Shown: one piece after another, positions 50,774-61,924 of the stretch
Layout of the letters: the number at the start of each line of letters is the position of its first letter
Position numbering within the stretch: the stretch's first letter is position 1
Assembly: GCA_036850595.1 (NCBI GenBank)
Contig: CM072156.1
Span: forward strand, 16,440,326-16,504,325
DNA from: Rhyacichthys aspro
Lineage: Eukaryota; Chordata; Actinopteri; Gobiiformes; Rhyacichthyidae
Direction: 5' to 3'
DNA length: 64,000 nt
Translations under genes and position numbers: made by a program
The notes under the pieces: generated by a model
The model's input: only the letters and a program-made list of their open reading frames with translations
Database searches by the model: none
Told to the model about the DNA's origin: nothing

Positions 50774-52775
50774 TCAGACCTCACACTCTATGGATCCTGA
50801 TATGGTGCATGTGCAAGGCCTAACTTCATTCACCAGTGAGTCCATTGTCTCCGAATTGGAGTGATAGCTGAGATAGTATTCCTGCAGCTGAGAGTTTAGG
50901 TCCTGCTCTTGCTTGCGGGACTTTTTCCTGCGCTTGTGGTTGACTGAGTGCTGCTGCAGCTGCCTCATAGTGTTGGGGTAGCGCCTCCACGAAACATAAA
51001 TAACCAGGAGAATCAATGACACAGACAGAAACAGGGCCACGCTGCCCGCAATGATTTTATGGAAAGACATGTGTTCGAACTGTAGCTCTGGGATATTTGT
51101 AGGGGTTTCAGGGGACAAAGGTGATGTGGTCCTTGTAAATACAGGCTCTTTAGTTGTCTTTCTGTCTGTGCTGATATGATAGACAGGGGGAGGGGTTAAT
51201 ATTTGCACTGTAGCGTCAGGAGGAGCAAGGTCTGGAGCCAGAGAAGGAGAAGAAGGTCGGGATGTGATGTTTTTAACAGCGGTTGACGTCAGAAGCAGAA
51301 GTAGAGCAGTAGTAGAGAACATGGTGTCCACACACGTCGAGTGGTTCCTAACGGCGTCCACCACTCGCTCGCCCTGCGCACTCTTGGGACTGCTGCATAT
51401 CATGCTAATGTCTTTGGAGTCTCGGATGGTTAGGAGCCATCCCATTAGCGGGCAGATGCTAGGGCTGCAGTCCCAAGAGTTCCCAGCCAAACTGATGGTG
51501 GTGAGAGAGGTCCAAGCCGCCACCGCTTCCACGGGAACACTGCTGAGTTTGTTCGACTCCAGGTTGAGGATTTGTAAGTTAGGCATACACTGAAAAACCA
51601 CCGGGTCCAGCGTTTGAATGTCATTCCCAGAGAGGTCCAATTTTTGTAGTTTCTGCCAGATCCATCGCTCGCCCTGACTGATGGATCGAATGCGGTTCCA
51701 CTGTAAGTAAAGCGCCTGCAGGTTGGTTAGACGTGGGAAAAGAAAGAAATTAATCCGGGAAAATTGATTGTGCTCCAAGTGAAGCTCTTTTAATTTAAAC
51801 AGCCCCAAGAAAGTTGTTCGAGTGAGACTCCGCAAACGATTGTAACCCAAGTCTAGAAACTCCAAGCTGCGGCACTCCAAAAAGGTACGAATGAAGATCT
51901 GTTTGAGGCCATTGGATCTGAGGTGTAAGTTTTGCAGTTTACGCAGCCCATAGAAGTGTCCCGGGTGAACCAACTGGAGCTGGTTGTATGATAGGTCCAG
52001 GTTGCGGAGGTTGGGTATGGCACTGAATGTATTGTTGTGCAGGTGACTTATCTTATTGGAGCTGAGGATGAGTTCCTTGAGCCTGCGGACACCGTGGAAG
52101 GCCAAAGCATCGATGGCATTGATGGAGTTGTGGTCAAGGTAGAGCCAGATGAGCTGGTTGAGGTGGGCGAACTGGTACGGCAGCAGCACCAGCAAGTTGT
52201 TGTAGCGCAGAGACAGACCCTGGCAGCTAGTGGTGATGTTCTCGGGGATGTCTTGGAAGATACCGGACTCGCAGTATACAATCTTGCCTTCGCAGCGACA
52301 ACTGGCAGGGCACATCTTCTCCCCCTCGCTGAGCAGCAGCATTACAGCTGCCTGCACAAGGAGACAAGACAACCTCCAGTCCAACATCACAGAACCTGTT
52401 GGGGGTAGAGCAAGCAGAAGCAATCAAGCTAATGACCATTTATGAAAGCGGCAGTTTAAATTTTCAAGATGAGAAAGTCAATCTTCAAGCTCAAGATCAA
52501 GTGATGAGGAGCAGCTGGAAGTCTGTTTCTTACACATCAAAACTGTTCAGGAAGAATCACCAGAAGAGTCTGATATGAAGCACTTTTTTTTGTAGCATAA
52601 ATATAAAAAGACAGAATTGTAAATAGGAAAGGTGTGATGTTAAATCAAGAGTATGTCTGTGCATCTACAAAACGCAGTCAGTCAAAAAAGCTGCCGTTCG
52701 TCATTTTGGCAGAAATTAGCCTGAAGAGGTTGAAACTGTGTCAGTAAATTGTAAAGAAGATGACGACTTACCCAT
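50774..52775 (-). CDS. lrrtm4: Leucine-rich repeat transmembrane neuronal protein, LRRTM4-like (541 aa)
   Basis: The coding parts are 52772-52775 (ATGG only) and 50774-52395, with a 376-bp GT-AG intron. The protein begins MGSVMLDWRLS; the MG start matches the family. Order: signal peptide to about residue 28; LRRNT (CPASCRCEGKIVYC); about ten leucine-rich repeats; LRRCT (NSWDCSPSICPLMGW); a Ser/Thr/Pro-rich stalk; the membrane helix near IIAGSVALFLSVSLILLVIY; and a tail ending ECEV. LRRTM4 is a postsynaptic organiser that binds presynaptic neurexins and heparan-sulfate proteoglycans, and the ECEV end is a class-typical PDZ ligand. The repeats fit LRRTM4 better than LRRTM1-3. It is more diverged than the plus-strand copy at 58554. 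Which numbered fish paralogue (lrrtm4, l1 or l2) this is cannot be decided here. Confidence 0.85.
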
Positions 52776-55700
52776 GCTCACAGATGGAAGAAGTAATCCT
52801 CTGAAATAGATGGATGAGGAGCGTATTAAACTGCGCTCACAAGAGAAGCAAGGCAGTTCACACAGCCTCCGAGCAGATCCGCATTCAGCATCACTTCTGT
52901 CTTCAATTAGACGAGAGAATTAACCACAAGTTTTCCATGGAGGTCCACAAAGAGCTCCCCGCGTGTCACAAAGAAATGGGATGCACTTCATAGTTGGAGC
53001 TGACTGTGTGCGCAATAATGTGAGCGCCAGCGGACTGATGCACACTGCCCCCCCCTTACCTCCTCCCTCCTCCACGACGTGCGGTCTGTCTCTCCTCCTC
53101 TAGCCACTTCTCTCCCATCCCTTCCTCTTTCTGTCCCCTTTCTCACGTGTGGGCGTTTAAAAGCACACACATACGCTCCTATCAGCTCCTTTGCCTGCTT
53201 TAAATCAGCAATTATAAGACACAAGTGTTGATGTTATTGTTTGTCTTACTTTGCTTGGCTAATTAGTTTGTCAGCATACCTTGGGATGTAAAGCTAAAGT
53301 AAATATAGAGTGTAAGGCATTAAAGTATAGAGTGCAAGGCGTTACAGTAAAAAGATGTTGTTTTGGGGGACAAATGAGGCTGCTCCAAGGAAAACAAAAC
53401 ATCAAATAAATCCCACACACTCACTTTTGGCTGGGAAATCACTGCAAGTTTGTACTTTTCCAAGTCAATGTTGCTATTTCATTGATTAGGACTCTTGCTG
53501 CTCATTGAGAGTATTTGGAAATGTATGTGCAGTTTAAGAGAAAAAAAAACTGTGATCTGATTTCCAATTTTTAATATTGCTCTTCTCATTTTTAATTCCC
53601 CATTAATCAGATACAATTTCGAGTATTGGCTGTGTTTGAGTCTTCAGTGTGAGGTAACAGCAACCCCTTGTGCACACAAAGAGAAATGATCTTACAATAC
53701 GTAGAGCTTTTGACATTGATCCACGCTTTTTTTCCCCCCACATTGTTAAAAAGGCATGTAAATTACCTTCTTAGCCAACAATGAATTCCTATCAGAATTA
53801 AGTGGGGTCTGCAATAATTCCCCAGGATCATAGTGAGATGTGTTTGTTAATGCCACAGCGGGGTGAATATCAGATAATACCTTCAGCTCTCTCTGTGGCA
53901 CATTTTATTCTCCAATTGAATGTCAAACAAAATCTGCTCCTCCAAGAACCCCTCGCACGTGTCGGGGGAGATCACATGCCATTCAAGAAAAGTGTCGGCG
54001 GAACGTGCAGCGTGAAAATAACTGATGACGAATGTGTGAAATTTAGGCCAAAAAAACACAATGTCAGTGGATTACACGTTCAAAAAAAAAAAAAAATATC
54101 AAAGGTGGATGTTCTTCTGTGACTCTCAGCGACCTGCTCAGTGCATCAAAAGGATCTTATCTTCTTCTAAGACGTCAAAAGTAAAAAGGCAGTTAAAATC
54201 TTCAAATCAGACAATCGGGAAGAAGTGGATATAATTTCCCCAAAAAGAAGTTCACGGTGAGGTTCAGTAAATGTTAACAAAGCGACACGTGAGACTGCAG
54301 CTTCTTCCACACAATGTAAAGGTGAATTCTGAATGAATATATGAACACTAATCTGAGGCTTACTGTCACTAATGCAGAGATGATGGATGGCTGGATACAT
54401 GTATTCAGCTTCTCGGGGATCTATCCATGACCTTTCGTTTGTCTCTGTGAGCTGGTTTTTCATTGAGTTAAAACATAACTCTATAGCAGGAGTCTAATAA
54501 AATCTATACCGGAGGATTTTCATTTTATTTTGCCTTATTGCATTAGAGTGACATGTGACTCCTGCCTTCATTGAAAAGAACTAGCAGATGCATAGTATTT
54601 CTGAGGTGCCAGTTGCATTAGTGTCTTTTGTATTTGTCACTATCAAAAATAAATCAAAATGGGGTTCGAGAGAGGTTGACAAAGAGCCGATGACTAGACT
54701 AGGGAATCTTTTCCAGGTCACTAAGTTCAGGAGTGGTATGTGTACTACAAAATGAATTAACCATTGTTAACAAGGCCCCAACAGTCCTAGCCCTGAGAGA
54801 TAGTTTTGTAGACACTTCACTGCACTGATGGCACAAGAGAAGAGAACAACATCCAACCGGTTAGTCCCTTGTATTCTTCTAATGGCTTAACATCATTTAA
54901 ATTGCAGTGTGTAGGGAAAATGCATGACTGCAAAGGACAATCACAACATTACTTTAAGCCACTACAAGATTATAGATTATAAATAGTCTTTGTATAGCTA
55001 AGGCCACAAATTGCTTTTTTCCCCTAAGTAGCAAACGACTCTGTAAAGAATTGGTTTCTGATGCAAAATGTGAGACACTTGCACAATGGCTTGTTATCAC
55101 CTGCAGCTGGACTCGTTGCGAAGCTGGAGAGTGATGCAAGACACACACTGCACTACTGTAATATGTCTCTGGAGCCATGTTACATTAGGGTCACATCCAG
55201 TTTGGTGTAACCAGGCTGTCTGTACGGATTTTTATCACGCGTCACTCATTGTGCTTAGTCTGACATACAATTTCACATTCCTCAAGAAGAGAATAGCAGC
55301 AATCAGATAAATATTGCAAACTCAACGCCAGTGTCACATGTTTCCTGTCACTGCCTATTTAACCATTGCCCCTGTGTGTACAGTTCTGCTATACAATATG
55401 AATGAAAAGAGGTGAACACTGGTGCTGTGGGAAAGGGCTCATTTAGCAAGAAACTATCAAATAGTGTGGTTTAGATGCAGGAGCCCATTATCATCATCTC
55501 CATAATGCATTACCAAGTGATGCACACAGACTTTCTCGCACCAGTGTGTCTCCTGAAGCACAAGAGCACCGTTGGAGACGGTAACGACACGCACACACAG
55601 CCTTGAGATCATCATCTTATTGCGACCTCACCTGTACTATAAAGCCAGACAGCACCTCGGAGTCAGTCTAAAAAGAGATGGTGATTATCAAAGCAGAATA

Positions 55701-58553
55701 TAAATCAAGTTCAGATGAATACTTTTCAGTTTGTGAACAGAAATCCCCAGAAAACCCCTCAGTGCCCCCAGGTTTTCTTTTAAAAAAGTGCCACTTTGAG
55801 AAAGTTTGTTTGAATGTGAATCATAGACACAGTCAGTGGTCTGTAGGAAGATAGGCCCTATTTCAAGGTCAGATTCATACATATAATTAAACCAAAGACA
55901 AGTTTGAGAAGTATTTTTAGTTTATTTCAGTTTGATTTATTGGAGCAGTGGCAGAAGTGGCAGGTTTTGGAACAAGACTTTGTCTTAGAGGTGTTTACCT
56001 GTCGCTTAGTAATTACAGCTACACACACAGAAGTGGGGTTCAAAGTAAAGTGGACATGCATCAGCTGCTTTATCTCACTTTGTCCTAATTATTTAAGAAA
56101 TCATACACTTCTACACTGTGTTTCAGTGGGATTCATTATGCTGCAAAAGCAGGACCTACTCTTCCTGTATTATTCAGAACTCAGTCAGTCACAGACAGTC
56201 ATTAAAGTTTCATAGGAAGCAATTTGGTGGCTGAGATATTTGCAAAGTGAGGTGAATGCATATGGTGTTACAATACCTTAGTTGTTTATGACAGGGATCT
56301 TATTTTTAAGTCACAATTGCTTTTAAGTGTGATCTCTGATGTGGCAGAATGGCACAAGTGGACTCACACATCACTGTTTTTTTTCTGCACCATATTCAGT
56401 CGAGAACATCTCAAGACAAAGCCTAAACAAGAAAAGATTTTAAAGTGTATCTACAGATTTGAATATTACATATTAAAACGTGTCACACTTTATTATTATA
56501 ACATGCATTTCGCACTAAAGTACTTAGTATACATGTCAGTTGCAGCACATAGTGAAAACTGTCTGGTATACAGTAGTATAAAGTAGGTCATGTCAGATAC
56601 TAAATTTCCACTGGGAATTTAAGGGAGTCGAGTGGGATCAACACAAAACAGCAACACGGAGGGAAGACTTTTTTAAGTGTTACAGAAGGGAACAGCGTGT
56701 GTCTCCAGGTAATCATATGTGTGGATACATCAGTGCCACGTAACATACTGGGAAACTTTGTGTTCAAACTAGCTGCCAACATATAGGGGCATATAAACAT
56801 GTTTGCTCCCCTGACAACCACATGTGTTTCAACAAATCTATTAATAGAAGCAGTGATTACAGGCAACTCAACATTGTTACTCCAATCAACTTAAGGTACA
56901 TCTGAAAGTGTTAATATTTGAAGGTTGTGCAGTAAAAGGTAAATACATTGTACCCTCATGTAAGCATTGTGTCACCTTCCTTTTCTGTGCATTATTGTGA
57001 GCAGTGTTGCCCTGATCTGTCCTTCAGCTGCAGTTAGCCGCAGATTGATCTAACAAAGTAAATTGCCTCAGTGTCTGCTGCTGATGTACTTGGTGCCTCT
57101 GTTTTATTTGCCTTTACGCTAATTTTTGTCACAAACTGCCTCTGATTTGGGCTAAAATGTTCATTAACGTCCATTACTGGTAATTATGTTACTCATTAAG
57201 AAGCAGGGCAGAGGGAACCATTACACGTGATGACTTTGACCTAGACTTAAAGCCCCATTATGAGATGTGAAGAGCAGCCTATGTTTATGCATAATGCATT
57301 TTATTGGGAATGTGTAACACTAACCACACTAAACCACGCTGTTTTTATAGTTTTAATTAAAATAACAACTTCCAAAACCGAATGAATTAAAAATAGGCAG
57401 TTCCATCACAATCTAGCTGTTGTTTTGCTCCATGAGAACACTGTCAATCAAAAGTTTTCTGATGCATTACAACATAACAAAAAGTAGTTGTTCACAGCAG
57501 ATTCTCATTTGCATAAAAACTGAAGAAAAACTGTGATCACTCCATATGCACAGTACAGCTTATAAGTGTCTTGAGTACAACCAAAGGATAAAATCAAAAG
57601 GGCTATTTCCCTGAGGCAGAGCATAATAAACCCCTTCCACTAAAATACTATTGTTTCATGTGAATGCATTGTGTATGATTTATAAAGAGCTGACACTGCT
57701 TGTGACCGTATCATTACCTTTACATCATTGAATAATACATGTAAGTAGCCTCAGAGTCACGTGTGCCTTCTCCAGTTACACTTACCACAAACTACGAGCA
57801 CTGATTGGCAGCAAACCTCTAAAAGTGCCTGCAGAGCCTGTACTTCTGTGATGGACACGCTTCCTGCTCGTGCTGTTCGCGTGGGATGTGGAGAGTCGGA
57901 GTGACCAGGAGAGGGCATCTCAACTCTTAAAACGAGAGGCAGCGGACTCGCTATAATCCCACACCAGCATCATTCCTGTTGCTATACAACTGATTTATTC
58001 TTGATGCCGCGGTCAACCAGTGTAATCCACTGAAGACTGCGCCTTTTCCCTGAACCCCTCTCTGCTCACATCTGAACCTGGAAAAAGACAAGTTATCCTC
58101 TGGGGACCACAGTTAGTACCTCTTCAGTCTCTTCACTTGAACGATTGTCTTATTTTCTCTGTCATCATATTCAACAATTGGCAGCTCTGGCTTTAAATGT
58201 TTGCTTTTAAACAATGTGATCTTGGAGAGGCAACAAGCTCGCGCGCGTGTACGAGAGTGGCGGAGTGACAGCGTGAAATATGCAGCGGGCTGTTGTTGTG
58301 CGGCAGCATAGGAAACTAAAGGCATAGGTTGATGCACACCTTCTGGAGCTACTTCCATCTCCGACAGGTGTTCGGCTGTGCGCAAAGGGGATCCGGCTGC
58401 GGCGCAAAGAGTCTGGATTCAGCGCGCACACGCACGTCCTGGGTATATGTCCAACTATTTGGACGAAACGCCGAGTGCCTCTAACATGTGGAGCCGGGAC
58501 ACATGCAACAGACAGCCGTGAACAAGAGGAGGGGGAGACGACACCGTGGCAAT
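52776..58553. other. Head-to-head intergenic region between the two LRRTM4-like genes
   Basis: Both genes are transcribed outward from this 5.8-kb interval. Near the minus gene, 53045-53150 is a CT-rich tract (CCCCCCCTTACCTCCTCCCT and onward), a typical TATA-less promoter setting. Near the plus gene, 57850-58553 is CpG-rich (GCGCGCGTGTACG, GGCGGAG) and likely holds promoter and 5' UTR. An A-run lies near 54080-54095. No ORF in between has family support. Confidence 0.5.
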
Positions 58554-60509
58554 ATGGGTAGGTACAAGGTATTTTTGTCTGCAAATGTTAAGCTTTGATT
58601 TCCTAATTAGATGAACTTAAAGCCGACGTGGTTCGTATTTGCCCCCTGCGGCTTATGAGCGATGACTGCAGGCTGTGGGAGTTTTTTCCACAACTCTGTG
58701 ACAAATCATGCCTGATGCTTTGGGTTATCACTTAGCCGCTGCCATGTCTCAAGAACATGACTTTGTGTGATAACATGTAAGTGTCTATTTGTCATGAGTA
58801 GGGTGCAAATGGAGCAGGCTGCCTCAGAGCCACAGCAGAGAGTGGGTTATGATATTTGATTTCCTGCTTCATTGCCTATTCTATTCCACTTGTTTCTGTG
58901 AATGCTGCTTATGTGCTGTGTTCAGGTTTTATGCACTTAATGAGTTTTCTGTGTGTGTGCAGGACTTGCAGTGCTTTTCAGATGGCTTGTATTCACACTG
59001 GCGGTGCCCGCCTGGCTGTTTGCAGCTCCTAGTGGCATCCGGGAGCGTCCCTGCCCCCAGAGCTGTAGATGTGATGGGAAAATAATCTACTGCGAGTCCA
59101 ATGCTTTCCGTGATGTGCCAAGGAACGTGTCAGTAGGCACACAAGGCCTGTCCCTCCGCTACAACAGCCTGATGAACCTCAGGTCCCACCAGTTTGCCGG
59201 CCTCAGCCAACTGGTGTGGCTCTACCTTGACCACAATTACATCACCACTGTGGATGGCCAGGCTTTCCACGGCATTCGGAGACTCAAAGAACTGATTCTA
59301 AGCTCCAATAAAATCACACTGCTGAAAAATAACACTTTTCACGACGTTCCCAATCTACGCAACCTTGACCTTTCTTACAATAAACTGCAGGTTCTCCAGC
59401 CCAGTCAGTTTCTGGGCTTACGGAAACTACTTAGTTTACACTTACGATCCAATTCTTTAAAGACAATCCCTATGAAAGTTTTCCTTGACTGTCGCAACTT
59501 GGAATTTCTTGATATTGGCTACAACAGGCTACGGAGCCTCACACGTAATGCCTTTGCGGGACTCCTTAAGTTGATCGAATTACACCTGGAGCATAACCAG
59601 TTCTCCAAAATAAACTTGGCTCATTTCCCCAGACTAACTAACCTGAGAGCATTGTATTTGCAGTGGAATCGCATCAGACTGCTAACCCAGGGCCCACCTT
59701 GGATGTGGACTTCCCTGCAAAAGCTGGACCTCTCGGGAAATGAGCTCCAAGTGCTGGATCCGAGTACTTTTCAATGCCTCCCTAATCTTCAGACTCTCAA
59801 CTTGGACTCCAACAAACTAACGAACGTTTCGCAGCAGACTGTGGATGCTTGGATCTCCCTTACTACAATAAGCCTAGCGGGGAATTTATGGTATTGTAAC
59901 CCCAACATCTGTCCCCTTGTGACCTGGTTGAAGGCCTTTAAGGGGAACAAGGAGACCACTATGATCTGCACCAGCCCTAAGGAAGCACAAGGGGAGAAAG
60001 TGAACGACGTGGTGGAAACGTATAATATCTGCCGCCCGACACCCAGCCCTATTCCCTCGACGACAACAGCTCTCACGACTACATTTAAACCTGAACTTGT
60101 GCCTCTCTCCACTCAGCCCTCGGTGGATAAGACACCTATCTGGAACAGGACAGCCACCCCCACTCCCTCCGAGGCCTCCCCCACTATTCCCTTGCCAGAC
60201 ACTGAGTATGTGTCCTTCCACAAGATCATAGCGGGTAGCGTGGCCCTTCTCTTATCTGTGGCTATAATTCTCCTTGTTATCTACGTCTCATGGAAGCACT
60301 ATCCCAGTAGTATCAAACAGCTCCAGCAGCGCTCGGCAGTTAAAAAGCGCCAGAAAAAGGCAAGGGAGACAGAGCGCTCTCTTAATTCGCCATTGCAAGA
60401 ATACTATGTGGACTACAAGCCTTCACACTCAGAGACTATGGATGTGCTGGTTAATGGGACAGGACCTTACACATACACCATCTCAGGCTCCAGGGAATGC
60501 GAGGTATGA
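58554..60509 (+). CDS. lrrtm4: Leucine-rich repeat transmembrane neuronal protein, LRRTM4-like (516 aa)
   Basis: The coding parts are 58554-58557 (ATGG) and 58963-60509, separated by a 405-bp intron with GTAGGT and GTGTGCAG ends. The protein begins MGLAVLFRWLV. Order: signal peptide; LRRNT (CPQSCRCDGKIIYCES); ten leucine-rich repeats (LRRLKELILSSNKI-type, RNLDLSYNKLQ, ELHLEHNQFSKIN, LYLQWNRIR); LRRCT (NLWYCNPNICPLVTW, MICTSPKEAQGEKV, YNIC); a Thr/Pro-rich stalk; the membrane helix SVALLLSVAIILLVIYVSW; then ETERSLNSPLQEYYVDYKPS and PYTYTISGSRECEV. The tail matches LRRTM4 best. It is expected at the postsynaptic membrane as a neurexin and heparan-sulfate receptor. The last codons sit on a possible splice donor (see findings). 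Which LRRTM4 paralogue it is remains open. Confidence 0.9.
60504..60509 (+). promoter_or_regulatory. lrrtm4: Candidate alternative 5' splice site overlapping the LRRTM4-like stop
   Basis: The final codons read GAG GTA TGA, which is also GAG|GTATGA, a plausible donor with G at +5. Mammalian LRRTM4 makes a long-tailed isoform by splicing right after the ECE codons, so this site may be used the same way. No downstream terminal exon was recognised in the window. Confidence 0.45.
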
Positions 60510-61170
60510 CCGTTGCCCTCCAAAAATCCATTTCCACTGCGCGGCATGAGAGGTAAATTTTCTAACAATCTGTGGAGAAAAAAAAATTGACTTTCTTTTC
60601 TCCTCTGCTCTTGTCTGTGTTGGTGTAAGAGTGTAAAAGGTCCATGCACAGTGACTGTTTCTCAATATGCTGTGACTGTTTGGTTCCATATGATTACCCA
60701 GCTGTTGTTCTGAATCATGAGGGTTTATAGCTAAAATATGAATGCCATCAGATGTAAGTGCAGGAAGAGCTTTTTGCCAACAAACTAAATGGGCTTTCAT
60801 ACAAATACTGTATGAATTTTTAGAACACTTGTTTTATTAGCAAGCCTAACCCAAATGCCCTGAATGGACAATATGATGCATTGGATGAAGTCACTGTGCA
60901 GGTGGCCCACTCTTATCCTTTGTATTTGTTATTTGTATTGAATACTAATGTCATGTGGTACTTAAATTCTACTGTGTATGTGCATTTGCAAATATTAACA
61001 TTAATGTTATGTAATTATACATTGATTCTGTTAATTATGCCACCTCAAGCAATAATGTGTTTAAGATTTTACTCTCTACTTAGTCGAAATTGACTTCATG
61101 CAGTCACAGCAGGCAGAACAGAACACAATAAAAGCCTGCAGCCAAATAAAAGATAAATTATGCACTCATT
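60510..61170 (+). other. lrrtm4: Probable 3' UTR of the plus-strand LRRTM4-like gene
   Basis: AT-rich non-coding sequence follows the stop and ends with two canonical AATAAA hexamers, at 61127-61132 and 61145-61150. Use of later signals is possible. Confidence 0.55.
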
Positions 61171-61742
61171 CCAGTTTGGCAATAGAGCACTACTGCAGGA
61201 GCGACTGTTTTTAAGGCTGCATTATGCTGTTTAGATATTCTGTATAAGAAGTAGTACTGGTCAGAACAAAGTTTTGCTTAACAGTGAGAATTAATTCTCA
61301 GCCCAAATATTGGATGTGTATTGGAGCAGGAAGCTCATGTCTTTGTTTGTAGGTTTGGTTCATAGTTTTGTCCATTGCCAGTGTGAATGGATGTCTGGTT
61401 CTAAGGCTGCATTCAGGCTTTGCTTTTATTCAAATCAACTCTATTTATATTGGGTCTATTTGTAACCAAAGTCATCACAAAACACTTAACAACAAACAAC
61501 AAATCACTCCTTCAGCGAGTAGTTGGCAAGAGTAATTTATGCTGTTGTAAGACTTTAAATGCCATCAGTATTGAACTTACTGTGCTCACTGACCTAAACT
61601 AACCTGCAGGGCTGTGATTAGACTGTTTTTATGCAAACGTATGATTATAAGTTTTAGTGCTAAATACCTTTAACAAGGTCTCCCTCAATCTTATGCGACT
61701 ATTTATGTGAGCTGTGCTTTTCAAACTGTCATAAATGAATCA

Positions 61743-61915
61743 GGCCCCGGTCACATATGAATAGCAGATTTGGCCTTGAGTCAGAGCCTAGCCAAGTGTC
61801 AGCCCTTCGATTAATTGTACATTGTCCTGGGTGCCTCCCGCCCCTGGTCTCAGTCAGCTGGGATAGATGCCAGCCACCATGACCCTGATTAAGGATAAGC
61901 TGTAGAAAATGAATG
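61743..61915 (+). mobile_element. Degenerate SINE, 3' half, related to the 30093 copy
   Basis: Blocks GTCCTGGGTG, CAGCTGGGATAGATGCCAGC, CCACCATGACCCTGATTAAG and a GAAAATGAATGAATGAA tail align by eye with the 3' half of the SINE at 30093. AATGAATCA occurs at both edges (61734-61742 and 61916-61924) and may be the target duplication, though it overlaps the tail repeat. Confidence 0.6.
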
Positions 61916-61924
61916 AATGAATCA

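Noticed and set aside
52037..52408. 123-aa open frame on the plus strand
   Set aside because: It is the antisense of the leucine-rich repeats of the minus-strand LRRTM gene; repeated codons keep the opposite frame open.
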